DNA from: JAFARZ01 sp035651595
GTDB taxonomy: Bacteria > Actinomycetota > Actinomycetes > Streptosporangiales > Streptosporangiaceae
Direction: 5' to 3'
Assembly: GCA_035651595.1 (NCBI GenBank)
Contig: DASRFJ010000088.1
Location: 16,443 to 80,442, forward strand
DNA: 64,000 nucleotides
Positions 26,023-34,433 of the stretch are shown piece after piece (position 1 is the stretch's first letter; every line of letters starts with the position of its first letter). The position numbers and the translations under genes were made by a program. The notes below the pieces were generated by a model. The model made no database searches. It worked only from the letters and a program-made list of their open reading frames with translations, and was not told where the DNA came from.

Positions 26023-26636
26023 CCCGGCTTCCGGGAAAGGTATGCCGCGACGGCGAGGAATCCGCCGCCGCCGGCCAGCGCGCCTACCGCGAGCGCGCCG
26101 ACCGGGCCGGCCCAGGCGGCGGCCGCCGCCACAGCGAGCAGCCAGATGCCGAAGCCGGACATCGTCCGGTCCAGCCAGATCGCCGCGGCCACGACGTAGA
26201 TCAGCCCGGTCACCAGCAGCGGGCCGGTGGCGCCGATGACGCCCATGACCTTGCCGTTCGCCCCCGCGTGGGACAGTGCGCCTTCGATCACGAACAGCGC
26301 GGCGAAGCCGGCCGGCCAGGCCAGGCCGTACATGACACCTTGGCGGACCGAGGCGCCCCCGATGCCCCGGGTCGCCTGGCTCGTGGTGATGATCGTGATC
26401 GCGATGGCGGCCACGATCAGGGCGGCGAGGATCGCCACCGACCAGCCCGCCGGGTCGCGGTAGGGATGCTGCCCGCGGACCGACAGCCACATGGCGCCCA
26501 GGCCGACCAGCCAGGCCGCGCCCCACGCCGCGTACAGCCGCGGCTGCTTGATCGCCAGCTCGTCGCGCGCGTGCGCCTGGGCTTGCTCGATGAGCGCCGC
26601 CGCGGTGCGCGGGTCGAGGGCCTCGTCGTCGGGCAT
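26019..26636 (-). CDS. Integral membrane protein of unknown function
   Basis: A 205-residue protein starting with a soluble helical segment (RTAAALIEQAQAHARDELAIKQP) and then about six hydrophobic helices, ending in a basic tail (YLSRKPG). No catalytic motif is evident. It sits between another membrane protein and a winged-helix regulator in one tight operon, suggesting a small transport or sensing unit under that regulator. Confidence 0.7.
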   Translation of the reverse strand: MPDDEALDPRTAAALIEQAQAHARDELAIKQPRLYAAWGAAWLVGLGAMWLSVRGQHPYRDPAGWSVAILAALIVAAIAITIITTSQATRGIGGASVRQGVMYGLAWPAGFAALFVIEGALSHAGANGKVMGVIGATGPLLVTGLIYVVAAAIWLDRTMSGFGIWLLAVAAAAAWAGPVGALAVGALAGGGGFLAVAAYLSRKPG

Positions 26637-26637
26637 G

Positions 26638-27210
26638 CTAGGACCGGGTCTCGATGTGGGCGCGGCGCACGCAGGACAGCGCCGCGATCAGGCAGGCCAG
26701 GCCGCCGCCGGCGCCCGCGACCGCGCTCGGGTGGATCGCGGTCACCGTGCCGGTGACAGCGGCGGCGACCGCGATGGCGGCGAGGGCGAAACCGGCCGGG
26801 TACAGTTCGGCGATCCGGAACAGCCGCGCGAGCGGCAGCAAGTGCGCTCCGACGACGAGCAGAATCCACGCCGGGACATAGCGCGGCTGGCCGGCCGCGG
26901 TCAGGGCAACGGCGCCGAGCAGGCACGCGGCCGCTTCGGCGCCGACGATCCGCCAGTACATTCGATGCACGGCCGGATCGCTCATCGAGGGCTCCGCGCC
27001 GCGCAGCCGCCGCATCGCGGAACCCGCGAGCAGGGCGGCCACCACGCTGGCGACCGATCCCGCGACGAGCGCGGGCGACCAGCCCGCCGGCGGCTCGGCC
27101 TGGCCCCAGCCGAACCACGCCAGCGCGGCGACAGTGAGCACCAGCGCGGTATTCGCGAGATCGACCGCCCGGCTCGACGTCCGGGCGGGCTGTGCCGGGA
27201 AAGTGATCAT
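26638..27210 (-). CDS. Integral membrane protein of unknown function
   Basis: A 190-residue protein with about five or six hydrophobic helices (for example NTALVLTVAALAWFGWG, RYVPAWILLVVGAHLLPLARL, YPAGFALAAIAVAAAVTG). First gene of a three-gene leftward operon ending in a winged-helix regulator. Stop is one base from the next start. I do not recognise the family. Confidence 0.65.
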   Translation of the reverse strand: MITFPAQPARTSSRAVDLANTALVLTVAALAWFGWGQAEPPAGWSPALVAGSVASVVAALLAGSAMRRLRGAEPSMSDPAVHRMYWRIVGAEAAACLLGAVALTAAGQPRYVPAWILLVVGAHLLPLARLFRIAELYPAGFALAAIAVAAAVTGTVTAIHPSAVAGAGGGLACLIAALSCVRRAHIETRS

Positions 27211-27226
27211 CCCCGTCCTCCTTCAG

Positions 27227-27263
27227 CTTTGCGACACAAAGTACGTCGCTTTGCGACGCAAAG
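27227..27263. promoter_or_regulatory. Doubled palindromic operator CTTTGCGnCnCAAAG
   Basis: Two 15-bp near-perfect palindromes, CTTTGCGACACAAAG (27227-27241) and CTTTGCGACGCAAAG (27249-27263), are spaced 22 bp start to start, two helical turns, on the same DNA face. They lie 17 bp upstream of the membrane-protein operon start and are the obvious site for the operon's winged-helix regulator. Confidence 0.75.
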
Positions 27264-27286
27264 TCAAGGGGCATGAATCACTTTCG

Positions 27287-27299
27287 GTGAATATTTCAC
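27287..27299. promoter_or_regulatory. Dyad upstream of the oxidase gene
   Basis: Arms GTGAA and TTCAC around TAT form a 13-bp imperfect palindrome about 83 bp before the copper-oxidase start, in an AT-rich stretch. It may be an operator or part of the promoter; no cognate regulator is evident. Confidence 0.3.
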
Positions 27300-27381
27300 T
27301 GCATGTATTCCGTTCCGCCCGTGCGGCCTCTAGTGTTTGCGTCCAGCGTGGACAAATAGGCGCAACCTGGGGGGGAATCCC

Positions 27382-30300
27382 GTGTCGCGTGTCACTCGTG
27401 CTTGTTGCCTGCTCGCGGTCACGGTCCTTGCCTTGGCCGGGCTGGCCGCGGTGGTCCTGACCAAGGCGCCCACGGCCTCGGCGGCGAGCGCCGCCTTTGT
27501 CCAGCAGGTGTCTGGACATGGGAACGGCGGGTCGCTGGGGGTAACCCCAGGCACCGCGGTGACCGCCGGGAACCGGCTGGTGGTAGAGGTCGGGGTGTGG
27601 AATTCCGCGCACTCCACCACAAGCGCTGTCACCGACTCGGCCGGTAACTCCTACACGGAGCTGACCCACTTCGCCGCCGCTGACGGTACGGAAATGTCGG
27701 TGTGGACCGCACCGGTCACCGCGGGCGGGGGCACCAAGCCCACCATCACCGCGAAGGCGTCCGCCACCGCGGACATCGGCATGGCCGCGGTCGAGTACTC
27801 GGGGGTATCCACCGCGGCCGGCACCTCGGTCCTAGATGTGCAGGCGCATGCTACCGGCAAGACCGGCGGAGCAGCCACGGTCAGCTCCGGCGCGACGCCC
27901 GCCACGACCGGGACGGGCGAACTGGCCATCGGTTTCTACGCCGACTCCGGGTTCGGGGACAAGCTCACGCCCGGTTCCGGCTGGACCGGCCGGGTCAACC
28001 TGGCGCCCACCTCGGATATGGAGCTGCTGGTCGAGGACCAGGTCGTCGGTCAGGGCGCCACGCCGGCCGCGAGCGCTGGCACCGGGGCCAGCACCATCTG
28101 GCTCATGGCCGCCGTTGTCCTGGCGCCAGCGTCGTCTGGCGCGCCAACCGTTCCCGGAACCCCGAGCGGTGTCACCGCGACCGCGGGGGATGCCTCGGCA
28201 TCGGTGGCCTGGACCGCTCCGGGCGACGGCGGCTCGCCGATCACCTCCTACACCGTCACGCCGTACACCGGCGGCACCGCGCAGCAGCCCACGACCGTCA
28301 CCGGCAACCCGCCGGCCACATCCGCCACGGTCACCGGCCTGACCAACGGCACGAGCTACACGTTCACGGTCAGCGCCACGAACGCCGTCGGTGCCGGGCC
28401 GGCGTCATCGCCCTCCAACGCGGTCACACCGAACGCGGCGCCGCAGGGACAATGGGGTCCGCTCCAGACCTGGCCGATCGTCGCGGTGCACTCGGTGCTG
28501 ATGCACAACGGGAAGATGCTGCAATGGGACGGCTGGCAGACGCCCGAGCCCACCGACATCTACGACCCGGCGGCGCGGACATTCACCACCGTCAACGCGC
28601 CGTCGAGCAACTTCTGCGCCGGAAACGTGCAGTTGCCGGACGGCCGGATCATGACCGTCGGTGGCTGGGGCGCGCAAACCACTGGCCAGACAGGCATCGT
28701 CGACACCAACATCTTCGACCCCGCGACGCAGACCTGGACCAGGGTCGCCAACATGCACCTGCCGCGGTGGTATCCCGACCTGGTGGAGCTGCCCGACGGG
28801 CGGTACGTCGCCATCAGCGGTAACTCCACCGACTCCAACACCTGGGCTGACACCCCTGAGGTCTACGACCCGAAGGCGAACACCTGGACCCTGCTGTCCA
28901 ACGTGTCCACCCCGCAGGTGCATGAGGAGGAATACCCGTTCTCGTACCTCGCCCCGAACGGCAAGGTGTTCACGATCGGCCCGTCCGAGGACCAGTCGTT
29001 CTTCCTCGACGTCGGCAACCAGACCTGGACCCCGGTCGGCTCAAGCGGCGTCGTCAACGGCTCGTCAGTCATGTACCGGCCGGGAAAGATCCTCTACAGC
29101 GGCGGCGCCGCGAGCGTGACGACCACGACGCCGGCGACGGCGGGATCGGCGGTCATCGACCTGACCGCCGCCACCCCGACGTGGCAGCCGGCCGCGCCGA
29201 TGAACAACGCGCGTGTCTATCACACGCTCACCATGCTGGCGGACGGTCGCGTGCTCGCGGTCGGCGGCGAGCCGACCAGCAATCAGGACAACGTGACGAC
29301 CGGCGTTCTGCCGGCCGAAATCTGGGATCCAGCCACCGGCAAATGGACGGCCGGCCCCGCGATGGCCGCGGCGCGCAACTATCATTCGACCGCGGTCCTG
29401 ATGCCTGACGGCACCGTGCTCGTCGCCGGCGGCGGCCACGAGGAAAACAGCTCGGACCCGGGCCAGTTCTCCGCTCAGGTCTACTCACCCTCGTACCTGT
29501 TCAACGGGCCGCGGCCGGCGATAGCGTCGGCACCGGCATCGTCCACCTACGGCGCCAGCATGAACATCAGTACCCCGGACGCGGCCTCGATCTCGGCGGT
29601 GAACCTGGTGTCGCTCGGCGCCGACACGCATCAGATGGACATGGACCAGCACTTCGTACCGCTATCGTTCACCGCCGGTTCCGGCTCGCTCAGCGTTCAG
29701 GCCCCTGCCTCGGCGGCACTGGCGCCGCCCGGCTACTACATGCTGTTCATCGTCAACAAGCTCGGCGTGCCGTCGGTGGCCGCCATCGTGCGGATGGACC
29801 CGGCGGCGCCCACGCTGCCGGCCGCTCCCAGCGGAGTGATCGCCTCGGCCGGGAACGGCTCGGCGTCGGTGACGTGGACGGCGCCGTCCGACGGCGGTTC
29901 GCCGATCACTTCCTACACGGTCACGCCGTATGTCGCGGGAGTCGCCCAGCAGGCGACCACGATCTCAGGTAACCCGCCAGCCACGTCCGCCACCATCACC
30001 GGTCTCACCAACGGCACCAGCTACACGTTCACGGTGAGCGCGACCAATGCCGTCGGCACCGGGCCCGCGTCCGCGCCCTCGAACGCGGTCACGCCATCCG
30101 GCGGCAGCGGCACCGTGTCGTTCGTCCAGCAAGTGTCGGGGCATGGACACGGCGGGACGCTGGGGGTGACCCCGGGATCGGAGGTCGTCGCCGGTGACCG
30201 GATGGTCGTCGAGGTCGGAGTGTGGAATTCCTCGCATGCCACCGCGAGCGGCGTCACCGACTCGGCCGGAAACGTCTACACCGAGCTCACCCACTTCGCC

Positions 30301-30759
30301 GCCTCCGACGGCACCGAAATGTCGGTCTGGTCCGCGCCCGTCACGGCGGGCGGCGGCACCAAGCCCGTCATCACCGCCAAGACGACCTCGTCGGCCGACA
30401 TAGGCATAGCCGCGACGGAGTATTCGGGGCTCTCCGCGGCCAGTGGCAGTGCGGTGCTGGACGTCCAGGCGCACGCCACCGGTACCACCAGCGCGGCGCG
30501 CACGGTCAGCTCCGGCGCCACCGCGGCCACCACCGCCGACGGCGAACTGGCCATCGGCTTCTACGCCGACTCCGGCTTCACCGATGTCCTGACGCCGGGC
30601 ACCGGGTGGACCGGGCGGGTCAACCTGTCACCGGCTCCGGACATGGAGCTGATGGTCGAAGACCAGCCCGCCAGCCTGGCCGCCACCCCGGCCGCATCGG
30701 CCGGCACGGGCGCGGGCACCGTCTGGCTGATGGCCACCCTGGTGCTCAAGCATTCATGA
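27382..30759 (+). CDS. Secreted copper-radical-oxidase-like (GlxA/galactose oxidase) protein with FN3 and duplicated terminal domains
   Basis: About 1125 residues with a symmetric architecture: signal peptide (1 to ~36), a novel domain (~39-248), fibronectin III (~255-349), a kelch/galactose-oxidase core (~353-705), DUF1929 (~710-805), a second fibronectin III (~813-905) and a second copy of the novel domain (~912-1125). The radical-copper residues look conserved: Cys in SSNFCAGNVQLPDG, Tyr in PRWYPDL, Tyr-His in ARNYHSTAVL, and His in LGADTHQMDMDQHF. GlxA-type enzymes oxidise glycans at hyphal tips; substrate here is unknown. GTG at 27382 is preceded by a G-rich Shine-Dalgarno. Confidence 0.85.
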   Translation: MSRVTRACCLLAVTVLALAGLAAVVLTKAPTASAASAAFVQQVSGHGNGGSLGVTPGTAVTAGNRLVVEVGVWNSAHSTTSAVTDSAGNSYTELTHFAAADGTEMSVWTAPVTAGGGTKPTITAKASATADIGMAAVEYSGVSTAAGTSVLDVQAHATGKTGGAATVSSGATPATTGTGELAIGFYADSGFGDKLTPGSGWTGRVNLAPTSDMELLVEDQVVGQGATPAASAGTGASTIWLMAAVVLAPASSGAPTVPGTPSGVTATAGDASASVAWTAPGDGGSPITSYTVTPYTGGTAQQPTTVTGNPPATSATVTGLTNGTSYTFTVSATNAVGAGPASSPSNAVTPNAAPQGQWGPLQTWPIVAVHSVLMHNGKMLQWDGWQTPEPTDIYDPAARTFTTVNAPSSNFCAGNVQLPDGRIMTVGGWGAQTTGQTGIVDTNIFDPATQTWTRVANMHLPRWYPDLVELPDGRYVAISGNSTDSNTWADTPEVYDPKANTWTLLSNVSTPQVHEEEYPFSYLAPNGKVFTIGPSEDQSFFLDVGNQTWTPVGSSGVVNGSSVMYRPGKILYSGGAASVTTTTPATAGSAVIDLTAATPTWQPAAPMNNARVYHTLTMLADGRVLAVGGEPTSNQDNVTTGVLPAEIWDPATGKWTAGPAMAAARNYHSTAVLMPDGTVLVAGGGHEENSSDPGQFSAQVYSPSYLFNGPRPAIASAPASSTYGASMNISTPDAASISAVNLVSLGADTHQMDMDQHFVPLSFTAGSGSLSVQAPASAALAPPGYYMLFIVNKLGVPSVAAIVRMDPAAPTLPAAPSGVIASAGNGSASVTWTAPSDGGSPITSYTVTPYVAGVAQQATTISGNPPATSATITGLTNGTSYTFTVSATNAVGTGPASAPSNAVTPSGGSGTVSFVQQVSGHGHGGTLGVTPGSEVVAGDRMVVEVGVWNSSHATASGVTDSAGNVYTELTHFAASDGTEMSVWSAPVTAGGGTKPVITAKTTSSADIGIAATEYSGLSAASGSAVLDVQAHATGTTSAARTVSSGATAATTADGELAIGFYADSGFTDVLTPGTGWTGRVNLSPAPDMELMVEDQPASLAATPAASAGTGAGTVWLMATLVLKHS

Positions 30760-30767
30760 GGTCTTAG

Positions 30768-31367
30768 TCAGGCCGGGCCGAGCAGCGAGGAGGCGAGCTG
30801 GCGGAGGCTGGCGGCCACCCGGTCGTGCTCGCCATCCCGCATCAGCCGCAGTATCGGGGTGTCGTGCAGGGAGCCGAGCACCATGTGCGCGAGCAGGTCC
30901 GCGTCGAGGTCCGGCCGCGCCTGCGTGATCAGCCCGGCGATGTGCTCGTGCCAGAACAGGTAGACGGGGTTCTCATGCCGGCTGGCCGCGCCGGACTTGC
31001 TGGTCAGCGCCGCGTGCTCCTGGGCGTTCAGCAGGCCGATGCTGCGTGAGGCCAGTTCGGTGAGCGCGGTCAGGAACGCCATCAGCCGTTCCCGGGGCGG
31101 CGCGCCGGGTCCGAGCGGCGGCGGGCCGCTGAGCACGGCCTGGTGCAGCGCCTCGGCGCGCTCGTGGGCCAGGGCCTGCATCAGTTCGGCGCGGCTGCCG
31201 AACCGGTGGAATACCGTCGCCTTGCCGACCCCCGCGGCGGCGGCCACCCGCTCGATGGAAACCTCGGCGGGTTCGTAGCGTTCCAGCAGCTCTTCTGCCG
31301 CCCGCATGATCGCGCGGCGGTTCCGCGCCGCGTCCGCGCGTTCCGGCCGCTGCCCGGTCGTCGTCAT
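30768..31367 (-). CDS. TetR family transcriptional regulator
   Basis: A 199-residue regulator with the TetR N-terminal HTH (ERVAAAAGVGKATVFHRFGSRAEL, residues about 40-65) and a variable C-terminal ligand domain (MAFLTALTELASRSIGLL, LLAHMVLGSLHD). It is divergent from a quinone oxidoreductase 126 bp away, with two strong palindromes between them, the usual autorepressor arrangement. The 3' end is 9 bp from the convergent oxidase stop. Confidence 0.92.
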   Translation of the reverse strand: MTTTGQRPERADAARNRRAIMRAAEELLERYEPAEVSIERVAAAAGVGKATVFHRFGSRAELMQALAHERAEALHQAVLSGPPPLGPGAPPRERLMAFLTALTELASRSIGLLNAQEHAALTSKSGAASRHENPVYLFWHEHIAGLITQARPDLDADLLAHMVLGSLHDTPILRLMRDGEHDRVAASLRQLASSLLGPA

Positions 31368-31409
31368 CGGCAGACCTCGACCTCACCCTCGGCAGAGCTC
31401 TAGACAAAC

Positions 31410-31463
31410 TGGACCGATGGTCCATATAGTGAGGGCCCGGAGTCCAAATGAACCTTCGGTTCA
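31410..31463. promoter_or_regulatory. Two TetR-type operators between tetR and the oxidoreductase
   Basis: TGGACCGATGGTCCA (31410-31424) and TGAACCTTCGGTTCA (31449-31463) are each perfect 6-bp-arm palindromes with 3-bp centres, sharing the TGrACC half-site. Their centres are 39 bp apart. They probably control both divergent genes. Confidence 0.75.
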
Positions 31464-31493
31464 ATTATGGCACGATCCCAGAGGAGTATTCGC

Positions 31494-32447
31494 ATGCGCG
31501 CGATCATGGTGCACGAGACCGGCGGACCCGAGGTGCTGAAGCTGGTGGAGGTGCCGGAGCCTGCCGCCGGCCCGGGACACGTGGTGATCCGGACCGAGGC
31601 CATCGGCGTCAGCCACACCGAGGCATCGCTGCGGGCCGGGGGCTATCCGATGCCGGTTCCGCTGCCGGCCGTGTACGGCGTGGAGGCCGCGGGCGTGGTC
31701 GTCGAGACCGGCGAGGGAGCCGACCCCGCGCTGGCCGGACGCCGGGTGGTCGTGCTGTCCACCGCGATGGGCTGCTACGCGGAATACGTCGCGGTCCCCG
31801 CGGATGTGATCGCGGAGATCCCACCGGGTATCTCATCGGCCGACGCCGTCGCGGTCGCAAACTTCGGCGCCGTGGCGCTGTGTGCGCTACGCATGGCGAA
31901 CCTGACCGGCGAGGAGACCGTCCTGGTCGAGGCCGCCGCCGGGGGAGTGGGCGGCTACCTCACCCAGCTTGCTCGCCGGCTGGGCGCCAAGCGGGTGATC
32001 GGCACGGCCGGCGGTCAGGCCAAAGGCGACTACGCGCGCTCGATCGGCGCCGATGAGGTTGTCGATCACACCGATCCGCAGTGGCCCGCCGGGCTTGAGC
32101 CGGGCAGCATCGATGTCGTATTCGAGTCCATCGGCGCAGACACGCCCGCCAAGTTGCTGCCGTCGCTGCGGCCGGCCACCGGGCGCATCCTGGCGTACGG
32201 CTTCCTGACCGGCGCACCGACCATCACCGCGCTGGACCTGATGAGTAACGGCGGCACACTGACCGGCTGCGGCGGACCACTGTGGTTCGAGCGGGTTCAG
32301 GCCGCTCGCGCCGACGTGTTCGCGCTCGTCGCGGACGGGCACCTGACCCCGCGGATCGACACCGTGCTGCCCCTGGATGAGGCTGCCGAGGCACACCGCC
32401 GCTTCGACACCCGCGCCGCGATCGGCAAGATCGTCCTCCTGCCATGA
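31494..32447 (+). CDS. Zinc-independent quinone oxidoreductase (MDR superfamily)
   Basis: A 317-residue medium-chain reductase: MRAIMVHETGGPEVLKLVEVP start, GVSHTEASLRAGGY, and the NADPH-binding VEAAAGGVGGYLTQLARRLGAKRVIGTAG. The structural and catalytic zinc ligands of alcohol dehydrogenases are absent, typical of QOR-type enzymes reducing quinones or enones. ATG at 31494 follows GAGGAG; the reading from 31467 overlaps the operator. Probably induced by the ligand of the adjacent TetR. Confidence 0.88.
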   Translation: MRAIMVHETGGPEVLKLVEVPEPAAGPGHVVIRTEAIGVSHTEASLRAGGYPMPVPLPAVYGVEAAGVVVETGEGADPALAGRRVVVLSTAMGCYAEYVAVPADVIAEIPPGISSADAVAVANFGAVALCALRMANLTGEETVLVEAAAGGVGGYLTQLARRLGAKRVIGTAGGQAKGDYARSIGADEVVDHTDPQWPAGLEPGSIDVVFESIGADTPAKLLPSLRPATGRILAYGFLTGAPTITALDLMSNGGTLTGCGGPLWFERVQAARADVFALVADGHLTPRIDTVLPLDEAAEAHRRFDTRAAIGKIVLLP

Positions 32448-32485
32448 GCGTGTGACGCGAGCAGACGGCGTCCCGCGGCCGAACC

Positions 32486-33880
32486 TCAGTGGGCGAAGCC
32501 TCCGCGGGTGCCGGCCGGCGCCAGCGGGACGTGCGAGTGCGGGTGGGCGTCGAGCAGGGCGATCTGGCGGCGGATGTCGTCGAGCAGCAGGCTCGCCATA
32601 TCCCTGGTGAATCCGTTGCGCACCACGATCCGGCACACCGCGGTGCCGGTCATGTTCTCGGGGAACGTGTAGGCCGGCACCTGCCAGCCGCGCCCGCGTA
32701 GCCGTTCGGACAGGTCGAACACGGTGAACGCGTCGTACCCGTGCCGCATCCGGAACGCGAACACCGGCAGATCGGTGCCGTCGGTCAGCAGTTCGAACGG
32801 CTCCATCTTGCCGATCTCCGAGGACAGGTACACGGCGACGTCCTGACACGCCTGATGGACCTGGCGGTATCCCTCGAAGCCGAGCCGGAGGAAGTTGTAG
32901 TACTGCGCCGCGACGTGCGCGCCGGGCCGGGAGAAGTTCAGCGCGAACGTGGGCATGTTTCCGCCCAGGTAGTTCACCCGGAACACCAGGTCGTCGGGCA
33001 GGGATTGCGAGTCGCGCCAGACGATCCAGCCGACACCGGGGTAGACCAGCCCGAACTTGTGCCCGGAGGCGTTGATCGAGGACACCCGCGGCACCCGGAA
33101 ATCCCACGTCAGGTCCGGCTGGATGAACGGCGCGACGAACCCGCCGGACGCCCCGTCCACGTGCATCGGCACGTCCGGACCGCCGGCGGCCGCGAGCGCG
33201 TCGAGGGCGGCGGAGATCTCCGCGACCGGCTCGTACGAGCCGTCCATCGTGGAGCCCATGATCGCCACCACGCCGATCGTATTCTCGTCGCACAGCGCGG
33301 CTGCCTGTGGCCCGCGCAGGTGCAGCCGGCCCGGCTCCATCGGCACCAGCCGGGGCTCGACCTGCCAGTAGCGGCAGAACTTCTCCCAGCACACCTGCAC
33401 GTTCGCGCCCATGATGAGGTTGGGCTTGGTGGCGTCCAGGCCGGCCTCGGCGCGCCGGGCGCGCCAGCGCCACAACAGCGCCATGCCGCCCAGCATGCAG
33501 GCCTCGCTGGAGCCGGTGGTCGAGCAGCCCGGTGCGTCCGACCCGGCCGGTGCGTGCCACAGGTCGCCGAGGATGTTCACGCAGCGCCGCTCGAGCTCGG
33601 CGGTCTGCGGGTACTCGTCCTTGTCGATCATGTTCTTGTCGAAGCACTCGGCCATCAGCCGCTCGGCCTCTGGCTCCATCCACGTGGTGACGAACGTGGC
33701 AAGGTTCAGCCGCGCGTTGCCGTCCAGGATGAGCTCATCGCGCACCACCTGGAGCGCCGTGCCCGGCAGCATGCCGCGCGGCGGAATGCGGAACCGCGGC
33801 ACTTCGTGGCTCGCCTCACGCACGCACATCGGGTTGAGGTCGAGGTCGGTATCTTCGGTCACTTTGCTGTGCAATGGCAT
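32486..33880 (-). CDS. gadB: Glutamate decarboxylase
   Basis: A 464-residue group II PLP decarboxylase converting glutamate to GABA and CO2. Motifs include STTGSSEACMLGGMALLWRWR, VDGASGGFVAPF, and the PLP-lysine segment INASGHKFGLVYPGVGW. Length matches bacterial GadB. No GABA antiporter is adjacent. It lies 49 bp downstream of the signal peptidase gene in the same orientation and could be read through from the peptide cluster, though a functional link is not evident. ATG at 33880 with AGGGGAG upstream. Confidence 0.93.
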   Translation of the reverse strand: MPLHSKVTEDTDLDLNPMCVREASHEVPRFRIPPRGMLPGTALQVVRDELILDGNARLNLATFVTTWMEPEAERLMAECFDKNMIDKDEYPQTAELERRCVNILGDLWHAPAGSDAPGCSTTGSSEACMLGGMALLWRWRARRAEAGLDATKPNLIMGANVQVCWEKFCRYWQVEPRLVPMEPGRLHLRGPQAAALCDENTIGVVAIMGSTMDGSYEPVAEISAALDALAAAGGPDVPMHVDGASGGFVAPFIQPDLTWDFRVPRVSSINASGHKFGLVYPGVGWIVWRDSQSLPDDLVFRVNYLGGNMPTFALNFSRPGAHVAAQYYNFLRLGFEGYRQVHQACQDVAVYLSSEIGKMEPFELLTDGTDLPVFAFRMRHGYDAFTVFDLSERLRGRGWQVPAYTFPENMTGTAVCRIVVRNGFTRDMASLLLDDIRRQIALLDAHPHSHVPLAPAGTRGGFAH

Positions 33881-33929
33881 GCTTCGTCTCCCCTGGCTGT
33901 GGTACCGCGGTCAGGTTACGCCCGTGGCC

Positions 33930-34433
33930 TCAGTGCAGGGGCCGGACCATGACGCCAAGCAGCCGGTCGGCAGGCACGCAGCCGATGGCCCGGGAGTCGT
34001 GGCTCCGCGCCGCGTTGTCCCCGAGCACGACGAACATGTCCGGCGGCACCAGCCCGTCGTGGTCGGCCCGGCCCGGGGCCGGCACCGCGTCGGGCAGCGG
34101 GTCTCCGGGCAGCGCGGCGACGCGCTTGATCAGCCACTGCCGCCGGGCAGGCGGCCAGGACGGCGGTACGCCCGCCCAGCCGCCGTCCGGCAGCGGCCGC
34201 TCAACGACGACGACAAGCCCGGAGCGCAGCTCGCTCATCCCGGCCCGGCGGACAAGCACCCGGTCACCAGAGGACAGCGCGGGCTGCATGCTGGGACCGG
34301 TGACCTCGACCACCGCCAGGTTGCGCCGCACCAGCCGCACCAGGCGCACCAGCACGACGGCGGTCACAGGCAGCGCCACGGCGCCACCTAGCGCCAGGAC
34401 GCCGCCCAGCGCCGGGAGCGCACGCTCAGCCAT
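33930..34433 (-). CDS. S26 family signal peptidase of the 12-Cys peptide cluster
   Basis: A 167-residue membrane-anchored serine peptidase. An N-terminal helix (residues about 8-32) precedes VEVTGPSMQPAL with the catalytic Ser, KRVAALPGD with the catalytic Lys, and the conserved VLGDNAARSHDSRAIG box. Type I signal peptidases cut after small residues (AxA-like). It overlaps the ABC exporter gene by 8 bp, so it probably processes the exporter's peptide cargo; the peptides carry Ala/Gly-rich sites before their first Cys. Housekeeping function cannot be excluded. Confidence 0.88.
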   Translation of the reverse strand: MAERALPALGGVLALGGAVALPVTAVVLVRLVRLVRRNLAVVEVTGPSMQPALSSGDRVLVRRAGMSELRSGLVVVVERPLPDGGWAGVPPSWPPARRQWLIKRVAALPGDPLPDAVPAPGRADHDGLVPPDMFVVLGDNAARSHDSRAIGCVPADRLLGVMVRPLH

